A stretch of 53,240 nt of DNA, taken from positions 580-53,819 of the forward strand of contig DKVC01000075.1 in assembly GCA_002490995.1 (NCBI GenBank), written 5' to 3'. Origin of the DNA: Lachnospiraceae bacterium UBA7188 (lineage in GTDB: Bacteria; Bacillota; Clostridia; Lachnospirales; Lachnospiraceae). This document shows positions 15,507 through 23,729 of this stretch, one piece after another (the stretch's first letter is position 1; each line of letters opens with the position of its first letter). A program made the translations under genes and the position numbers. A model generated the notes under the pieces. That model made no database searches. It had not been told where the DNA came from and worked only from the letters and a program-made list of their open reading frames with translations.

Positions 15507-17297
15507 ATGAAGATTTATTATTTTATCAAAGGCATATATGGAAGCAGAATTTATTTTCAAACTGCGGTGATGATGTTTCTTTCCTTTATCGTGGCTGCTG
15601 CCCAATTTCTGGCAACACAGCATCTTGGAAGTATCATTGATGCCGTTGAGAAGGGATTAGAGGAAACTTTTTATCATTTTTCCACCATAGCTGTCAGTCT
15701 GCTGATTTATATAATCGGTTCAGGCGCAGTTACCTTTTATGGAGGTAAAATGCTTGCGGGTTTTGTCTGTTCCATGCAGGTACATTTGGGTGCAAAGATA
15801 TGCTCCGTGCAATATCCGGCAATGGAACAGACAGAAGAGGGAGAGTTGCTTGCCATGGTTACCAGGGATATAGACAGCATAAAAAACTGGATTGAACTGG
15901 TGATGAAGTGCGGCGTTCTGCCCGTTTGTCTTGGGATTGTCCCTGCAACCCTGTTTCAATGGTGCAATTGGAAATTCGCCCTGTGTGTGTTGTGTGCAAT
16001 ACCTTTGAATGCAGTTCCCGGGGTATTATTTTCCCAAAAGCTCTCACCGTTCCATGAGAAGGAAAAGAGTGCCTATGCCAGGGTACTGTCTCATTTTACC
16101 GATTCGCTTCAATTTATCATGCTGATCAAAGCATTTCAGCTGGAACAGATATTTCGGGACAGACACAGAGAGAAACTGGATGAATATGGGAAAATACGAA
16201 AAAAGCGTCTGTGGCTTGAGAGACTGGCGGAAGAATACAATCGCTGCTTTGGACATATCAGCAGTATCCTTCTCCTGTTTCTGAGTGCATATTTTATTTA
16301 CAGTGGAGAGATGACTTTGGGCAGATTGACAAGTATTATCCTTCTTGCAAATTTTGTGGGAGAGGGGCTGTTGGTTCTTGGCAGCGTCCCCCTTTGCCTG
16401 CCCGCTGCAAAAGCAGGCACGGAACGTATTCGGAAGTTTTTTGAGTTGCAGGATGAGGATATGTGGGACAGGCAGGTTCAGGCATTTCAAGCGCAAAAAG
16501 GAATGCCGGTATTTGAAATGCGGGAGCTTTCTTTTTCCTATGGAAACACAGTTGTACTGCAGGATATAAACTGCCTTGTGGAGGAAGGAGAGAAAATTGC
16601 GGTAGTTGGGTTCAGCGGCAGCGGAAAAACCACATTGTTCAAATTGCTGGGGGGACTATATACAACGGGGAAAAATCAGGTTTATTTCAGAGGGAATGAT
16701 ATGGCAGAACTTTCGCTCCAGGTTATAAGAGAGCAAATCACAGTGGCAGCTCAGGAAGCGTTCCTGTTCCAGGCCGCTTTTCGGGATAATATAAAAATAG
16801 CGAAAGCGGAGGGAGGGGAGGAGGAATTGATTGCCGCTTGTAAAAATGCACAGTTGGATCCGTATATTCGGACGCTTGCCGGAGGATACGATACTGAAGT
16901 GAATACTACAGTTCAGTCTGTTTCAAAGGGGCAGATGCAGCGCATTAATTTGGCCAGAGCCTTTTTAAAAGCCGGGGACATACTTTTGCTTGATGAGCCG
17001 GTGTCCGCCCTGGACTGCGACACTGCGGGTGCGATTTGGGACTATTTGTTTTCGGACTGTGCAGACAGGACGTTGCTGGTTATCTTGCATGATTTGGAGG
17101 AGGTACAGCGATTCGATAAAGTGCTTGTTTTAAGCGAAGGGAAAGCGGCTGCGTTTGGAACTCATGATGAATTGTTCCGGAGCTGTGAGCTGTACAGGAA
17201 GCTTTATCAGGAAAAAATGGCAAACAGGAAGAAAGGGCAGACACAAAAAGGAGAAGACCGAAAGCTGCGACAGCCGGAAAGAAAGGAGGATGCATGA
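15507..17297 (+). CDS. ABC transporter, fused permease and ATPase (first subunit)
   Basis: This 596-residue half-transporter has about six membrane helices (residues 1-310) and a nucleotide-binding domain. Walker A is GFSGSGKTT, Walker B is ILLLDEPVSALD, and the H-loop is ILHDLEE. The signature motif is degenerate (VSKGQ instead of LSGGQ), as often seen in one half of heterodimeric exporters. The second half follows with a 1-base gap, so the two should form one pump. Substrate is unknown; the TetR regulator next door suggests a drug, peptide or toxic compound. The start at 15507 is chosen because the first membrane helix begins there; the frame is open from 15423. Confidence 0.9.
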   Translation: MKIYYFIKGIYGSRIYFQTAVMMFLSFIVAAAQFLATQHLGSIIDAVEKGLEETFYHFSTIAVSLLIYIIGSGAVTFYGGKMLAGFVCSMQVHLGAKICSVQYPAMEQTEEGELLAMVTRDIDSIKNWIELVMKCGVLPVCLGIVPATLFQWCNWKFALCVLCAIPLNAVPGVLFSQKLSPFHEKEKSAYARVLSHFTDSLQFIMLIKAFQLEQIFRDRHREKLDEYGKIRKKRLWLERLAEEYNRCFGHISSILLLFLSAYFIYSGEMTLGRLTSIILLANFVGEGLLVLGSVPLCLPAAKAGTERIRKFFELQDEDMWDRQVQAFQAQKGMPVFEMRELSFSYGNTVVLQDINCLVEEGEKIAVVGFSGSGKTTLFKLLGGLYTTGKNQVYFRGNDMAELSLQVIREQITVAAQEAFLFQAAFRDNIKIAKAEGGEEELIAACKNAQLDPYIRTLAGGYDTEVNTTVQSVSKGQMQRINLARAFLKAGDILLLDEPVSALDCDTAGAIWDYLFSDCADRTLLVILHDLEEVQRFDKVLVLSEGKAAAFGTHDELFRSCELYRKLYQEKMANRKKGQTQKGEDRKLRQPERKEDA

Positions 17298-17298
17298 A

Positions 17299-18960
17299 AT
17301 GAAGGCATTACTTTCCATGATGAAATATATCCGCAGAAACAGGAAACTCTGGGTGTGCGGAATTTTTGTACCGGCATTTTTCAGTACGGCAACCAATCTG
17401 TATTTTGCAGACAGACTGCAGAGATACGTTATAATGATAACGGAACGCCGGGCATCCCTGTGGGAAATTTTTGGAATGCTGCTGATTACACTGTTTGTTT
17501 TGCTCCTGCTTTCCTGGATAGACGGAATGGGTTTATGCGCTTTTTCACTTTTTTCCGCTTTTACGGAAAATGAGCTGAGAGATGACTTTTATGACAGGCT
17601 GGTGCGTACACCAATGAATAATTTGCAGAAAATCGGCCGCGGAGAATTTTTAATACGGTATAATACGGATATCGAACAGAGTACGCAGATTGCTTCCAGG
17701 GATATGTTCGGTGTACTTTACCCGCTGTTTGTGGGGACGGGGTATATGATCGCAGTTTTAACGGCTGATTTTCGGATTGGAATGATTATGGTATTGTTGG
17801 GCGGAATTGTCATCCTGTTGAATTTCATATTTGTGTGCAGGATAAAGCAAGTGCAAACGGAAATTTTACAGGCAAAAGAAGTCTGTGCTTCCAGTTGCAG
17901 CGACGCCATACGGGGAAAAATGAGTATCAGGCAGTACTGTGCCCAAAGAACGATGAGCCGGAAAATAGAGGAAGCAGCGGAGCAGCTTTATCAGAGAGAA
18001 TGCTGCAGGGTGAGACTTGAGACGTTGAAAATACTGACTTCCGGTATGGTAGCGGACAGCTGCATGTATCTGCTGACCCCCTTCGCCTGTATTATGGCGG
18101 TGTTCGGAAGCATCGGCGTGCCTGTGGTATTGTTTATTCATCAGCTTTGCCGCTGTTTTATTATGTATACGAAAAATTTTGCCATTTCCTTCCTTCAGTA
18201 CAGCGAGCATTCCCTGTCTTTTGAAAGGGTGAATTCGGTGCTCTCCTTTGAGGATGAAAAGGCGGAGAACCGTGGAGGCAGACGAGGGAGGGCTCCCGGA
18301 AATTATGCCATAACTTTTCGGAACGTCTGCGTAGCATATGGGAATCGCCAGGTTCTGAAAGATGTATCCTTTACTGTATCCCCAGGGGAATGCACCGGTA
18401 TTGTAGGTGAAAGCGGCAGCGGGAAATCCACCCTGGTGAAAGCCCTGATGCAGATGATAGAGTATCAGGGGGAAATCTTCCTTGGAGAAGAAAACTGCAG
18501 GGATCTTTCCCTGGATATCTTGAGGAAATCCATCGCGTATGCACCGGAACATAACGATATCTTTCCCGTTGCAGTATACGAAAATATACGGTATGGCAAT
18601 TTAATGGCAACGGAAGAAGAGGTCAATCATGCGGCGGCAATGGCAGGTATTACGGAAGACAGAGAGACTTTTTTCAGGCGTGATGTGGGTGAAAATGGCG
18701 GTCAATTATCGGGCGGGCAAAGGCAAAAAGTTTCTCTTGCCCGTGCACTGCTGAAAAATGCGCCTGTGTATATATTTGACGAGCCGACAGCGGCTTTAGA
18801 CTCTGAAGCGGAAACAATATTACTGAATACTGTTTTGCAGTTAAAGCAGGAAGGAAAATGCATTCTGCTGATTACCCACAAAGCATCTACAATACACGTT
18901 GCGGACAGGATTCTGCGTGTTGAGGGAGGATGTGTTTTCAGTGAGGAACAGGTGTTATAA
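17299..18960 (+). CDS. ABC transporter, fused permease and ATPase (second subunit)
   Basis: This 553-residue partner half-transporter has membrane helices over about residues 1-300 and a complete nucleotide-binding domain: GESGSGKST, canonical signature LSGGQRQKVSLARALL, YIFDEPTAALD and the H-loop ITHKAST. With the degenerate signature in the first subunit, this pair has one canonical and one altered ATP site. GGAGG at 17285-17289 is nine bases before ATG 17299, which decides the start over the ATG at 17290. No accessory protein follows before the tRNA. Confidence 0.9.
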   Translation: MKALLSMMKYIRRNRKLWVCGIFVPAFFSTATNLYFADRLQRYVIMITERRASLWEIFGMLLITLFVLLLLSWIDGMGLCAFSLFSAFTENELRDDFYDRLVRTPMNNLQKIGRGEFLIRYNTDIEQSTQIASRDMFGVLYPLFVGTGYMIAVLTADFRIGMIMVLLGGIVILLNFIFVCRIKQVQTEILQAKEVCASSCSDAIRGKMSIRQYCAQRTMSRKIEEAAEQLYQRECCRVRLETLKILTSGMVADSCMYLLTPFACIMAVFGSIGVPVVLFIHQLCRCFIMYTKNFAISFLQYSEHSLSFERVNSVLSFEDEKAENRGGRRGRAPGNYAITFRNVCVAYGNRQVLKDVSFTVSPGECTGIVGESGSGKSTLVKALMQMIEYQGEIFLGEENCRDLSLDILRKSIAYAPEHNDIFPVAVYENIRYGNLMATEEEVNHAAAMAGITEDRETFFRRDVGENGGQLSGGQRQKVSLARALLKNAPVYIFDEPTAALDSEAETILLNTVLQLKQEGKCILLITHKASTIHVADRILRVEGGCVFSEEQVL

Positions 18961-19051
18961 AAAGATGTTACCTTTTCACATGGAAGATGAAAAAATGAAG
19001 TGTAATAGTCAAAATGCAAGTTAGAAAAGCAGAATATTTGAAAAAACCATC

Positions 19052-19080
19052 TTCCCAATTTGGAATATTTGTGTTATACT
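19052..19080 (+). promoter_or_regulatory. Promoter of the tRNA-Val gene
   Basis: TTCCCA (19052-19057), a 17-base spacer, and TATACT (19075-19080) end 9 bases before the mature tRNA. Confidence 0.5.
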
Positions 19081-19089
19081 GATTGACAT

Positions 19090-19163
19090 GGAAGCATAGC
19101 TCAGCTGGGATGAGCGCTCGCCTGACTAGCGGGAGGCCAAGGGTTCGAGCCCCTTTGCTTCCA
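19090..19163 (+). tRNA. tRNA-Val (GAC anticodon), no encoded CCA
   Basis: A full cloverleaf can be drawn: acceptor GGAAGCA/TGCTTCC, D stem GCTC/GAGC, anticodon stem CTCGC/GCGGG with loop CTGACTA, and T arm AAGGG-TTCGAGC-CCCTT. The acceptor stem resembles clostridial valine tRNAs and the anticodon GAC reads valine. Position 37 is T where a purine is usual, and the D loop seems one base longer than common relatives, so it may be a divergent or weakly used copy. The 3' end is followed by TCA rather than CCA. A sequence repeated at the far end of the accessory island begins 7 bases later. Confidence 0.8.
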
Positions 19164-19169
19164 TCAGAA

Positions 19170-19189
19170 CGCGCAGTTCCGAACCCCTT
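19170..19189 (+). repeat. Left copy of the island-flanking inverted repeat
   Basis: CGCGCAGTTCCGAACCCCTT. Its reverse complement, with one inserted base, is at 34005-34025. Confidence 0.75.
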
Positions 19190-19259
19190 TTGGGAATCGT
19201 ATCTTTCGATACATCGGAATGTGTTTGCAATTATTGTCCCATTGAAGGAACAATGGTAG

Positions 19260-19293
19260 AGGCTTTCAGGCAGGTACTGGAAGCCTTTATTTT
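19260..19293 (+). terminator. Terminator downstream of tRNA-Val
   Basis: AGGCTTTC pairs with GGAAGCCT (one G-U), loop of 11 bases, followed by TTATTTTT. Confidence 0.65.
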
Positions 19294-19404
19294 TGCACCA
19301 AAGTAGGAACAGCTGTTTTTGGTGCGCCACTCTTCTCTTCCCGATATATCCGGAAATGTTCAGGAAGCTTTTCTTTCTGAAAAAGGCATATACTGGAACA
19401 TAGC

Positions 19405-19422
19405 GGCCCGCCCAGGCGGGCC
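19405..19422. repeat. GC-rich perfect hairpin in intergenic region
   Basis: GGCCCGCC-CA-GGCGGGCC is a perfect 8-bp stem with a 2-base centre. It lies in the otherwise gene-free stretch 19294-19764, where I see only this and a promoter. There is no T-run, so it is not an obvious terminator; it may be a protein-binding site. Confidence 0.6.
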
Positions 19423-19531
19423 CGGCCGTCCAATGGAGGACAGGGGCTGCAGCCAAGGCCAGATGCAGGGCTGCCCCGGGGAACATCCGGGAAATCCAGG
19501 CAGCCAAAGAGAAAAAAATTTGTATGGGGGC

Positions 19532-19560
19532 TTGACAACATTGCCCTGCTGGGTTACCAT
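19532..19560 (+). promoter_or_regulatory. Putative promoter before the ClpX-like small gene
   Basis: TTGACA (19532-19537) and TACCAT (19555-19560) have 17-base spacing. The next start codon is about 200 bases downstream. Confidence 0.45.
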
Positions 19561-19764
19561 AAGATGCAGTCGGTGGGATTCCGGCAGGGGATGTTGTCCC
19601 CCCTAGATATTAAATACCTAAAAAACCTATAACCAGCGTGTCAGGAAAATCATGTGAGCAGGCCAGGAGTCTGCCCGCATGCATCCCCTGGCAGGCTGTT
19701 TTTTGATGCCCAGAGCCAGGGAAAAGAAACCAACTGTACATGCATGGAAGGAGGCAAAGCGATT

Positions 19765-20016
19765 ATGGAGAACAAGGACAAGAAGCCCTACCCCTGGTAT
19801 GACGACCGGGTGACGCTGCTGCATGAGGAGGCGCCTGCTCCCTCCGGGTGGGATGACGATGATGCCCTGTCCGGGGATGAGGGCTATGGCTATGGCACGC
19901 CGAAGGAGATATACGGATACCTGGACCGGCATGTCTGTAAGCAGGATGCGGCAAAGAAGGCCGCCTCCATCATAGCTTACAACAATAATCCGTTTTCTCA
20001 AAAAAATGCTACATGA
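19765..20016 (+). CDS. Small protein with a ClpX-like AAA N-terminal segment, truncated
   Basis: The 83-residue product is acidic and Tyr/Asp-rich over its first 45 residues. It then runs TPKEIYGYLDRHV..Q.AAKKAAS..AYNN, closely matching the start of the ClpX ATPase domain, where the text is TPxEIxxxLDxYVIGQxxAKKxLxVAVYNHY. It stops before any Walker A, so it cannot be an ATPase. The next 700 bases do not continue the domain in any frame I read. It could be the stump of a degraded gene, or a short protein reusing the Clp N-terminal segment. AAGGAGG lies 11 bases before the ATG. Confidence 0.6.
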   Translation: MENKDKKPYPWYDDRVTLLHEEAPAPSGWDDDDALSGDEGYGYGTPKEIYGYLDRHVCKQDAAKKAASIIAYNNNPFSQKNAT

Positions 20017-20284
20017 TACATTGGGCGGTTTCTGCCGAGAATCTCCCCATATATGAGGGGATTCTGTCTGGCACCCCTGCCGAAAAAATGATACAAAAAA
20101 TGCTACAGCCCCCAGCAGGCAATGACAGGCATTATCCTACTGTCCTATATGGCAGACAGCTGCCCATCCCTTTGTCCTGTCCCTCCCAGCCGTCCCCCGC
20201 TGTCTCCTCCGCCCCCGTCTGCTGTCCCACCCTCACGCTGTCCTATCCAGCCCGCTTCCACCAACAAAGAAAGGAGAATCCGCC

Positions 20285-20392
20285 ATGTCCCTGATGACCA
20301 GGCCCAGGCCGCCGCCCCACACTCCCGTCCGATGCGGCCCCATATGCCGCTGTCCAATCAAAAAATGCGGCCCGGGCTGCCGAACCGCATGA
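20285..20392 (+). CDS. Possible cysteine- and proline-rich 35-residue peptide
   Basis: A ribosome site (AAAGGAG, 8 bases upstream) precedes an ATG with 35 codons. The first half is Pro/Arg-rich, the second half has five cysteines in CGPICRCPIKKCGPGC. I do not recognise it. Five cysteines in 16 residues suggest metal binding or disulfides if it is made. The region is GC-rich with many hairpins, so a chance frame is quite possible. Confidence 0.3.
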   Translation: MSLMTRPRPPPHTPVRCGPICRCPIKKCGPGCRTA

Positions 20393-20563
20393 ATGCCTAT
20401 TGCATTTTCCCGCCCTATCATGTAAAATAATAAGCGAGATAGCAAAAAAGGCAGGGCGCAGGAGAATGAGCCTCTCCCACACAGCAAATTTATTTTGCAC
20501 CCAAGACCATTATACCCTTTTTATGCCCAATTAGCAAGGGGGAATGGTTTATAGTGCGTTGTC

Positions 20564-20598
20564 GCGGTGTAGGGATTTTAGGCCCTGCGCCGCTTTTT
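20564..20598 (+). terminator. Possible terminator upstream of the DHH-TIR cluster
   Basis: GCGG...AGGG pairs with CCCT...CCGC across a small internal loop, followed by TTTTT. Moderate stability. It is the only T-run hairpin in the gap 20017-20723. Confidence 0.4.
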
Positions 20599-20620
20599 GC
20601 GTCTCAGCGGATTGGCCTGT

Positions 20621-20695
20621 GGGGACGGTGACCACCTGTCCCCTGTGGCTGAACCGATGGGAACGATAGAGACGGCCATATAAATATGGCCCGTC
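20621..20695 (+). promoter_or_regulatory. Structured leader before the DHH gene
   Basis: Two strong hairpins lie within 105 bases of the start codon: GGGGAC (20621-20626) with GTCCCC (20638-20643) plus inner GGT/ACC pairing, and GACGGCCATAT (20671-20681) with ATATGGCC-C-GTC (20684-20695). This may be an RNA leader or operator. No promoter hexamers were identified with confidence. Confidence 0.4.
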
Positions 20696-20723
20696 CTGAA
20701 TAGGATTAGGAGCTATCTTTGAA

Positions 20724-22286
20724 ATGAGACTGGCCGACCTGTTGAGCTATGACGATATCGTGGTTCAGTGCCATGACAGTCCTGACGCGGACACAGCCGC
20801 CAGCGGGTTCGCCCTGCTGAAGTACCTGGAGCGGAACGGGAAGTCCCCCAGGCTGGCCTACTCCGGCCCCCAGAAGGTGGCAAGGGGCAGCCTGCAGGAG
20901 ATGCTCCGGAAGTTCGGGATCCCGCTGGCCTACGTGGAAGAGCCGGAGGGCGAGGCGGGGCTCCTTGTCACGGTGGACTGCCGGGCCGGCGAGCGCAATG
21001 TCTCGGCGCTGCCACACAGGGACCTGGCCGTCATCGACCACCATACGGTCAGGGAGGGGGAGGCGCTGCCCAGGCTGCACGAGGTGCGCACAGAGGCAGA
21101 CGGCTATGGCTCCTGCGCCACGCTCCTGTGGGCCATGCTGAAGGAGGTCGGGTTCCCCGTGGAGGAGGACGCAGGGCTGCAGACCCTCCTGTATTATGGC
21201 CTGTACATGGACACCCAGGAGCTGAAGACGGCCCAGAAGATGGACAGGTGCATGCTGGAGGAGCTGCAGTACGACATGGACATCGTGACGGAGCTGCAGG
21301 GCGTCAACCTGTCCCTGGAGGAGCTCCGGATCACCGGGCGCGCTTATGACAGCCTGCACGTGAACCATGAGCACCGCTTTGCGGTGGCACAGGTGGAGCC
21401 CTGCGACCCGGACATCCTGGGCACCGTGGGCGATGGTCTGATGAAGGTGGCGGGAGTGGATGTAGGCGTAGCCTACTGCATGCTGGGCGGGAGCCAGGGG
21501 GCGAAGGTCTCCGTGCGCTGCCGCAGGAGCGGGCACAGTGCCGCCGATCTGGTCCACTGGCTGGTCAGGGGCATGGGGGACGACGGGGGCGGCGCACCCA
21601 CCAAGGCGGCGGGACGCCTGCCCATGGAGCTCCTGAGAGAGGCCTGCGCGGGGGACGGCTGGGACGACCTGAGCGGAGCCGTCGGAAGGCTGCTCTACAG
21701 GCTGCTGGCAGACTATTTCAGGATTCCCCCGAAGCGGATCCGCACGGGGGAGTACAGCCTGGAGAGGGCAAGGGGGCTCTGCAGCACCGGGCCGGCCCTC
21801 TTCCGCAAGAAGAAGGTGCCCATGGGCTACGTGAAGGCCACGGACCTGTTCCCGGAGGGGGAGGAGATCCTCATCCGGATGCTGGAGGGTGATGCCAGGA
21901 AGAAGGTGACGCCGGAGCTCTACATCATGGTCGGCGTGGACGGGGAGACCTACCACAGCGGGGAGGCTGCCCTGCGGAAGAACTATGACCTGCTGGAGGA
22001 GCCCTTCCCCATCGACGGCGGGGCCCCCTGGCAGCCGAAGGTATACCGTTATGCCGACAGGGAGGCCAGGCTGCTGGCCCCTTACGCCAGGACATACATC
22101 GCCAGGGACGGCGCCCTGATATGGGCCGCCCAGCTGTCCTGCCGGGCGGAGGTGCTGACCAGATGGGGCGAATGGCATCTGGGCGAGGCCGGGGACTGGC
22201 TGGTCAGCCGGGATGACGACCGCCAGGACATCTATGTCATCAAAAAGGATATATTTGAAAGGACTTATGAGAAAGCAGAGGGCTAA
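20724..22286 (+). CDS. DHH-family phosphoesterase with C-terminal PGDYG-like extension
   Basis: This 520-residue protein belongs to the DHH/DHHA1 superfamily (RecJ, NrnA, GdpP), whose members hydrolyse short RNA, DNA or cyclic dinucleotides with Mn2+. The motifs are HDSPDAD (17-23), VDC (D85), DHH (105-107), a fourth acidic motif YMDTQ near 158, and a GGG...AAG DHHA1 region (DDGGGAPTKAAG). About 170 further residues include EAGDWLVSRDD and DIYVIKKDIFERTY, resembling PGDYG domains. There is no membrane segment. It is the first gene of a GC-rich cluster with a TIR gene 6 bases after its stop, so it may make, trim or destroy a nucleotide linked to TIR action (inference). Confidence 0.82.
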   Translation: MRLADLLSYDDIVVQCHDSPDADTAASGFALLKYLERNGKSPRLAYSGPQKVARGSLQEMLRKFGIPLAYVEEPEGEAGLLVTVDCRAGERNVSALPHRDLAVIDHHTVREGEALPRLHEVRTEADGYGSCATLLWAMLKEVGFPVEEDAGLQTLLYYGLYMDTQELKTAQKMDRCMLEELQYDMDIVTELQGVNLSLEELRITGRAYDSLHVNHEHRFAVAQVEPCDPDILGTVGDGLMKVAGVDVGVAYCMLGGSQGAKVSVRCRRSGHSAADLVHWLVRGMGDDGGGAPTKAAGRLPMELLREACAGDGWDDLSGAVGRLLYRLLADYFRIPPKRIRTGEYSLERARGLCSTGPALFRKKKVPMGYVKATDLFPEGEEILIRMLEGDARKKVTPELYIMVGVDGETYHSGEAALRKNYDLLEEPFPIDGGAPWQPKVYRYADREARLLAPYARTYIARDGALIWAAQLSCRAEVLTRWGEWHLGEAGDWLVSRDDDRQDIYVIKKDIFERTYEKAEG

Positions 22287-22292
22287 AGGATA

Positions 22293-23465
22293 ATGGGATT
22301 GAGCGATGCACAGAAAAAGGAGCGGTCGGAATACCTGGAGGAGCACCTGGACATAACGGAGTGCTCCCAGCGGAAGCCGTATGTGTTCGTGAGCTATGCC
22401 AGCGAGAACTGGGAGATGGTCTTCAAGGATGCCGTCGTGCCCCTCCAGGGGCGGTACGGCCTGCGTGCCTATGCCGACAAGGCGTTCGACAAGGTGAACG
22501 ACAGGTGGATCGTGCCCATGCTGCGGAACGTGCGCGGCTCGGACATGATGCTCGCCTTTGTCAGCCAGGCCTACATCGAGAGCTATGCCTGTTTCCTGGA
22601 GCTGCTCACCGCCGTCAACAACAGGAAGCCGATAGTGTTCGTGTCCCTTGGGGACAGCCTGCACCTGGGGGACACGACGGACCAGCCAAACGTGGAGCGC
22701 GGGGTGAAGAACGAGATACTCAACCAGGGCGGGAACATCGCCACCAACACCAACAACACGTCCAACGACATCATGCGGGCGATGAAGTCCGCGTATACCA
22801 GCCTGTCCACTCTCCTGGAGCAGGATGCCCTGTCCAAATACGACATCTCGGACGCATTCATCAATTTCTTCCGGGACGCTTCCGTGAACAGGAAGTCAGT
22901 GCATGACCTGATGGCATTGAGGGGCACCATCGAATCGGTCAGCAGCCGCGTGTTCGACCCGTCCCTGACCCCAGGGGCCAATGCGGCAGCCGTGCAGGAG
23001 CCTGGGCCGCTGTCCGGGCCTGCCCCTGTCCAGGAAGCTGCCCGTCCGGAGCCCGGGCCGCCATCCGTGTCCGCCCCGGCACAGGAAGCCGTTGAACCAG
23101 GCTCTGTGCCGGAGACAGCCGTGCCAGGGGCGCCGGTACCGGAGGCGGCCCGGCTGACGGCATCAGGGCCAGCGGCTGTCCACAATCTGGATGCAGGAGC
23201 CCCGAAGCGGGGCTTCGGGAAGTACGTGGAGAAGCTGAAAGGCAACCCGGCGCTTTACGCGCTGGCGGCAGGGGGCCTGTCCATCGTCTTCCTGTCCACG
23301 GCATTGTTCCTCCTGTCGCTCCTGGCCAGCATCGCGGGCGTGGCCTTTGGCGTGAAGGGCCTGAAAGCCGGGAGGAAATGGATGTCCGTCATCGGGCTTG
23401 TGCTGAGCGGATTTGTGCTCGGGATATTTATTTTAGGGATATTTACTGCGGCAAGAAACACATAG
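22293..23465 (+). CDS. Membrane-anchored TIR-domain protein
   Basis: This 390-residue protein has an N-terminal TIR domain (about 28-165). It begins PYVFVSYASENWE and carries the SxxCxxE pattern of NAD-cleaving bacterial TIRs as S97, C100 and E103. A region of about 60 residues with FRDASVNRKSVHDLM follows, then a Pro/Ala/Glu-rich linker (about 225-300). Two hydrophobic segments near 315-350 and 360-386 resemble small two-helix membrane domains, so the TIR part should face the cytoplasm on a tether. Bacterial TIR proteins are often effectors that deplete NAD+ in phage defence. An anchored TIR in one transcript with a DHH phosphoesterase is uncommon in what I know. Confidence 0.85.
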   Translation: MGLSDAQKKERSEYLEEHLDITECSQRKPYVFVSYASENWEMVFKDAVVPLQGRYGLRAYADKAFDKVNDRWIVPMLRNVRGSDMMLAFVSQAYIESYACFLELLTAVNNRKPIVFVSLGDSLHLGDTTDQPNVERGVKNEILNQGGNIATNTNNTSNDIMRAMKSAYTSLSTLLEQDALSKYDISDAFINFFRDASVNRKSVHDLMALRGTIESVSSRVFDPSLTPGANAAAVQEPGPLSGPAPVQEAARPEPGPPSVSAPAQEAVEPGSVPETAVPGAPVPEAARLTASGPAAVHNLDAGAPKRGFGKYVEKLKGNPALYALAAGGLSIVFLSTALFLLSLLASIAGVAFGVKGLKAGRKWMSVIGLVLSGFVLGIFILGIFTAARNT

Positions 23466-23558
23466 GGATATTACCTGTTCTGGAACAGGGAAAGGAGAGA
23501 CCAACATGGATATACGGCATGGGGACAGGGGCCGCTCCTGGTGGCGGAGGTAGGGCAG

Positions 23559-23705
23559 ATGGAGCAAAGCCATGACGGGCTGGTGGATGGGCTGGCTTAT
23601 GTCCGCGGCACACTGGCCAGGATGCAGGAAATCCTCTACGAATATCCCCACCCAGCTGGAGAAAGGGATCTGCACCAGGGGGCATGCCGTCGGTATATAA
23701 TATAA
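23559..23705 (+). CDS. Possible 48-residue small protein between TIR and zinc-ribbon genes
   Basis: The frame starts MEQSHDGLVDGLAYVRGTLA and ends shortly before the next gene. No good ribosome site precedes it; the AAAGGAGAG at about 23490 serves a 15-codon frame instead (23506-23553). The amphipathic, Leu-spaced N-terminal half looks protein-like, so a frameshifted small gene is possible. I do not recognise it. Confidence 0.25.
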   Translation: MEQSHDGLVDGLAYVRGTLARMQEILYEYPHPAGERDLHQGACRRYII

Positions 23706-23729
23706 GTTCAGAAACTGGAGGGAATAAAA

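Noticed and set aside
20706..22664. A 650-codon open frame antisense to the DHH and TIR genes
   Set aside because: It results from GC-rich codon use on the plus strand. The product is repetitive in Gln/Leu/Val/His and resembles no family, while the plus strand has intact motifs.
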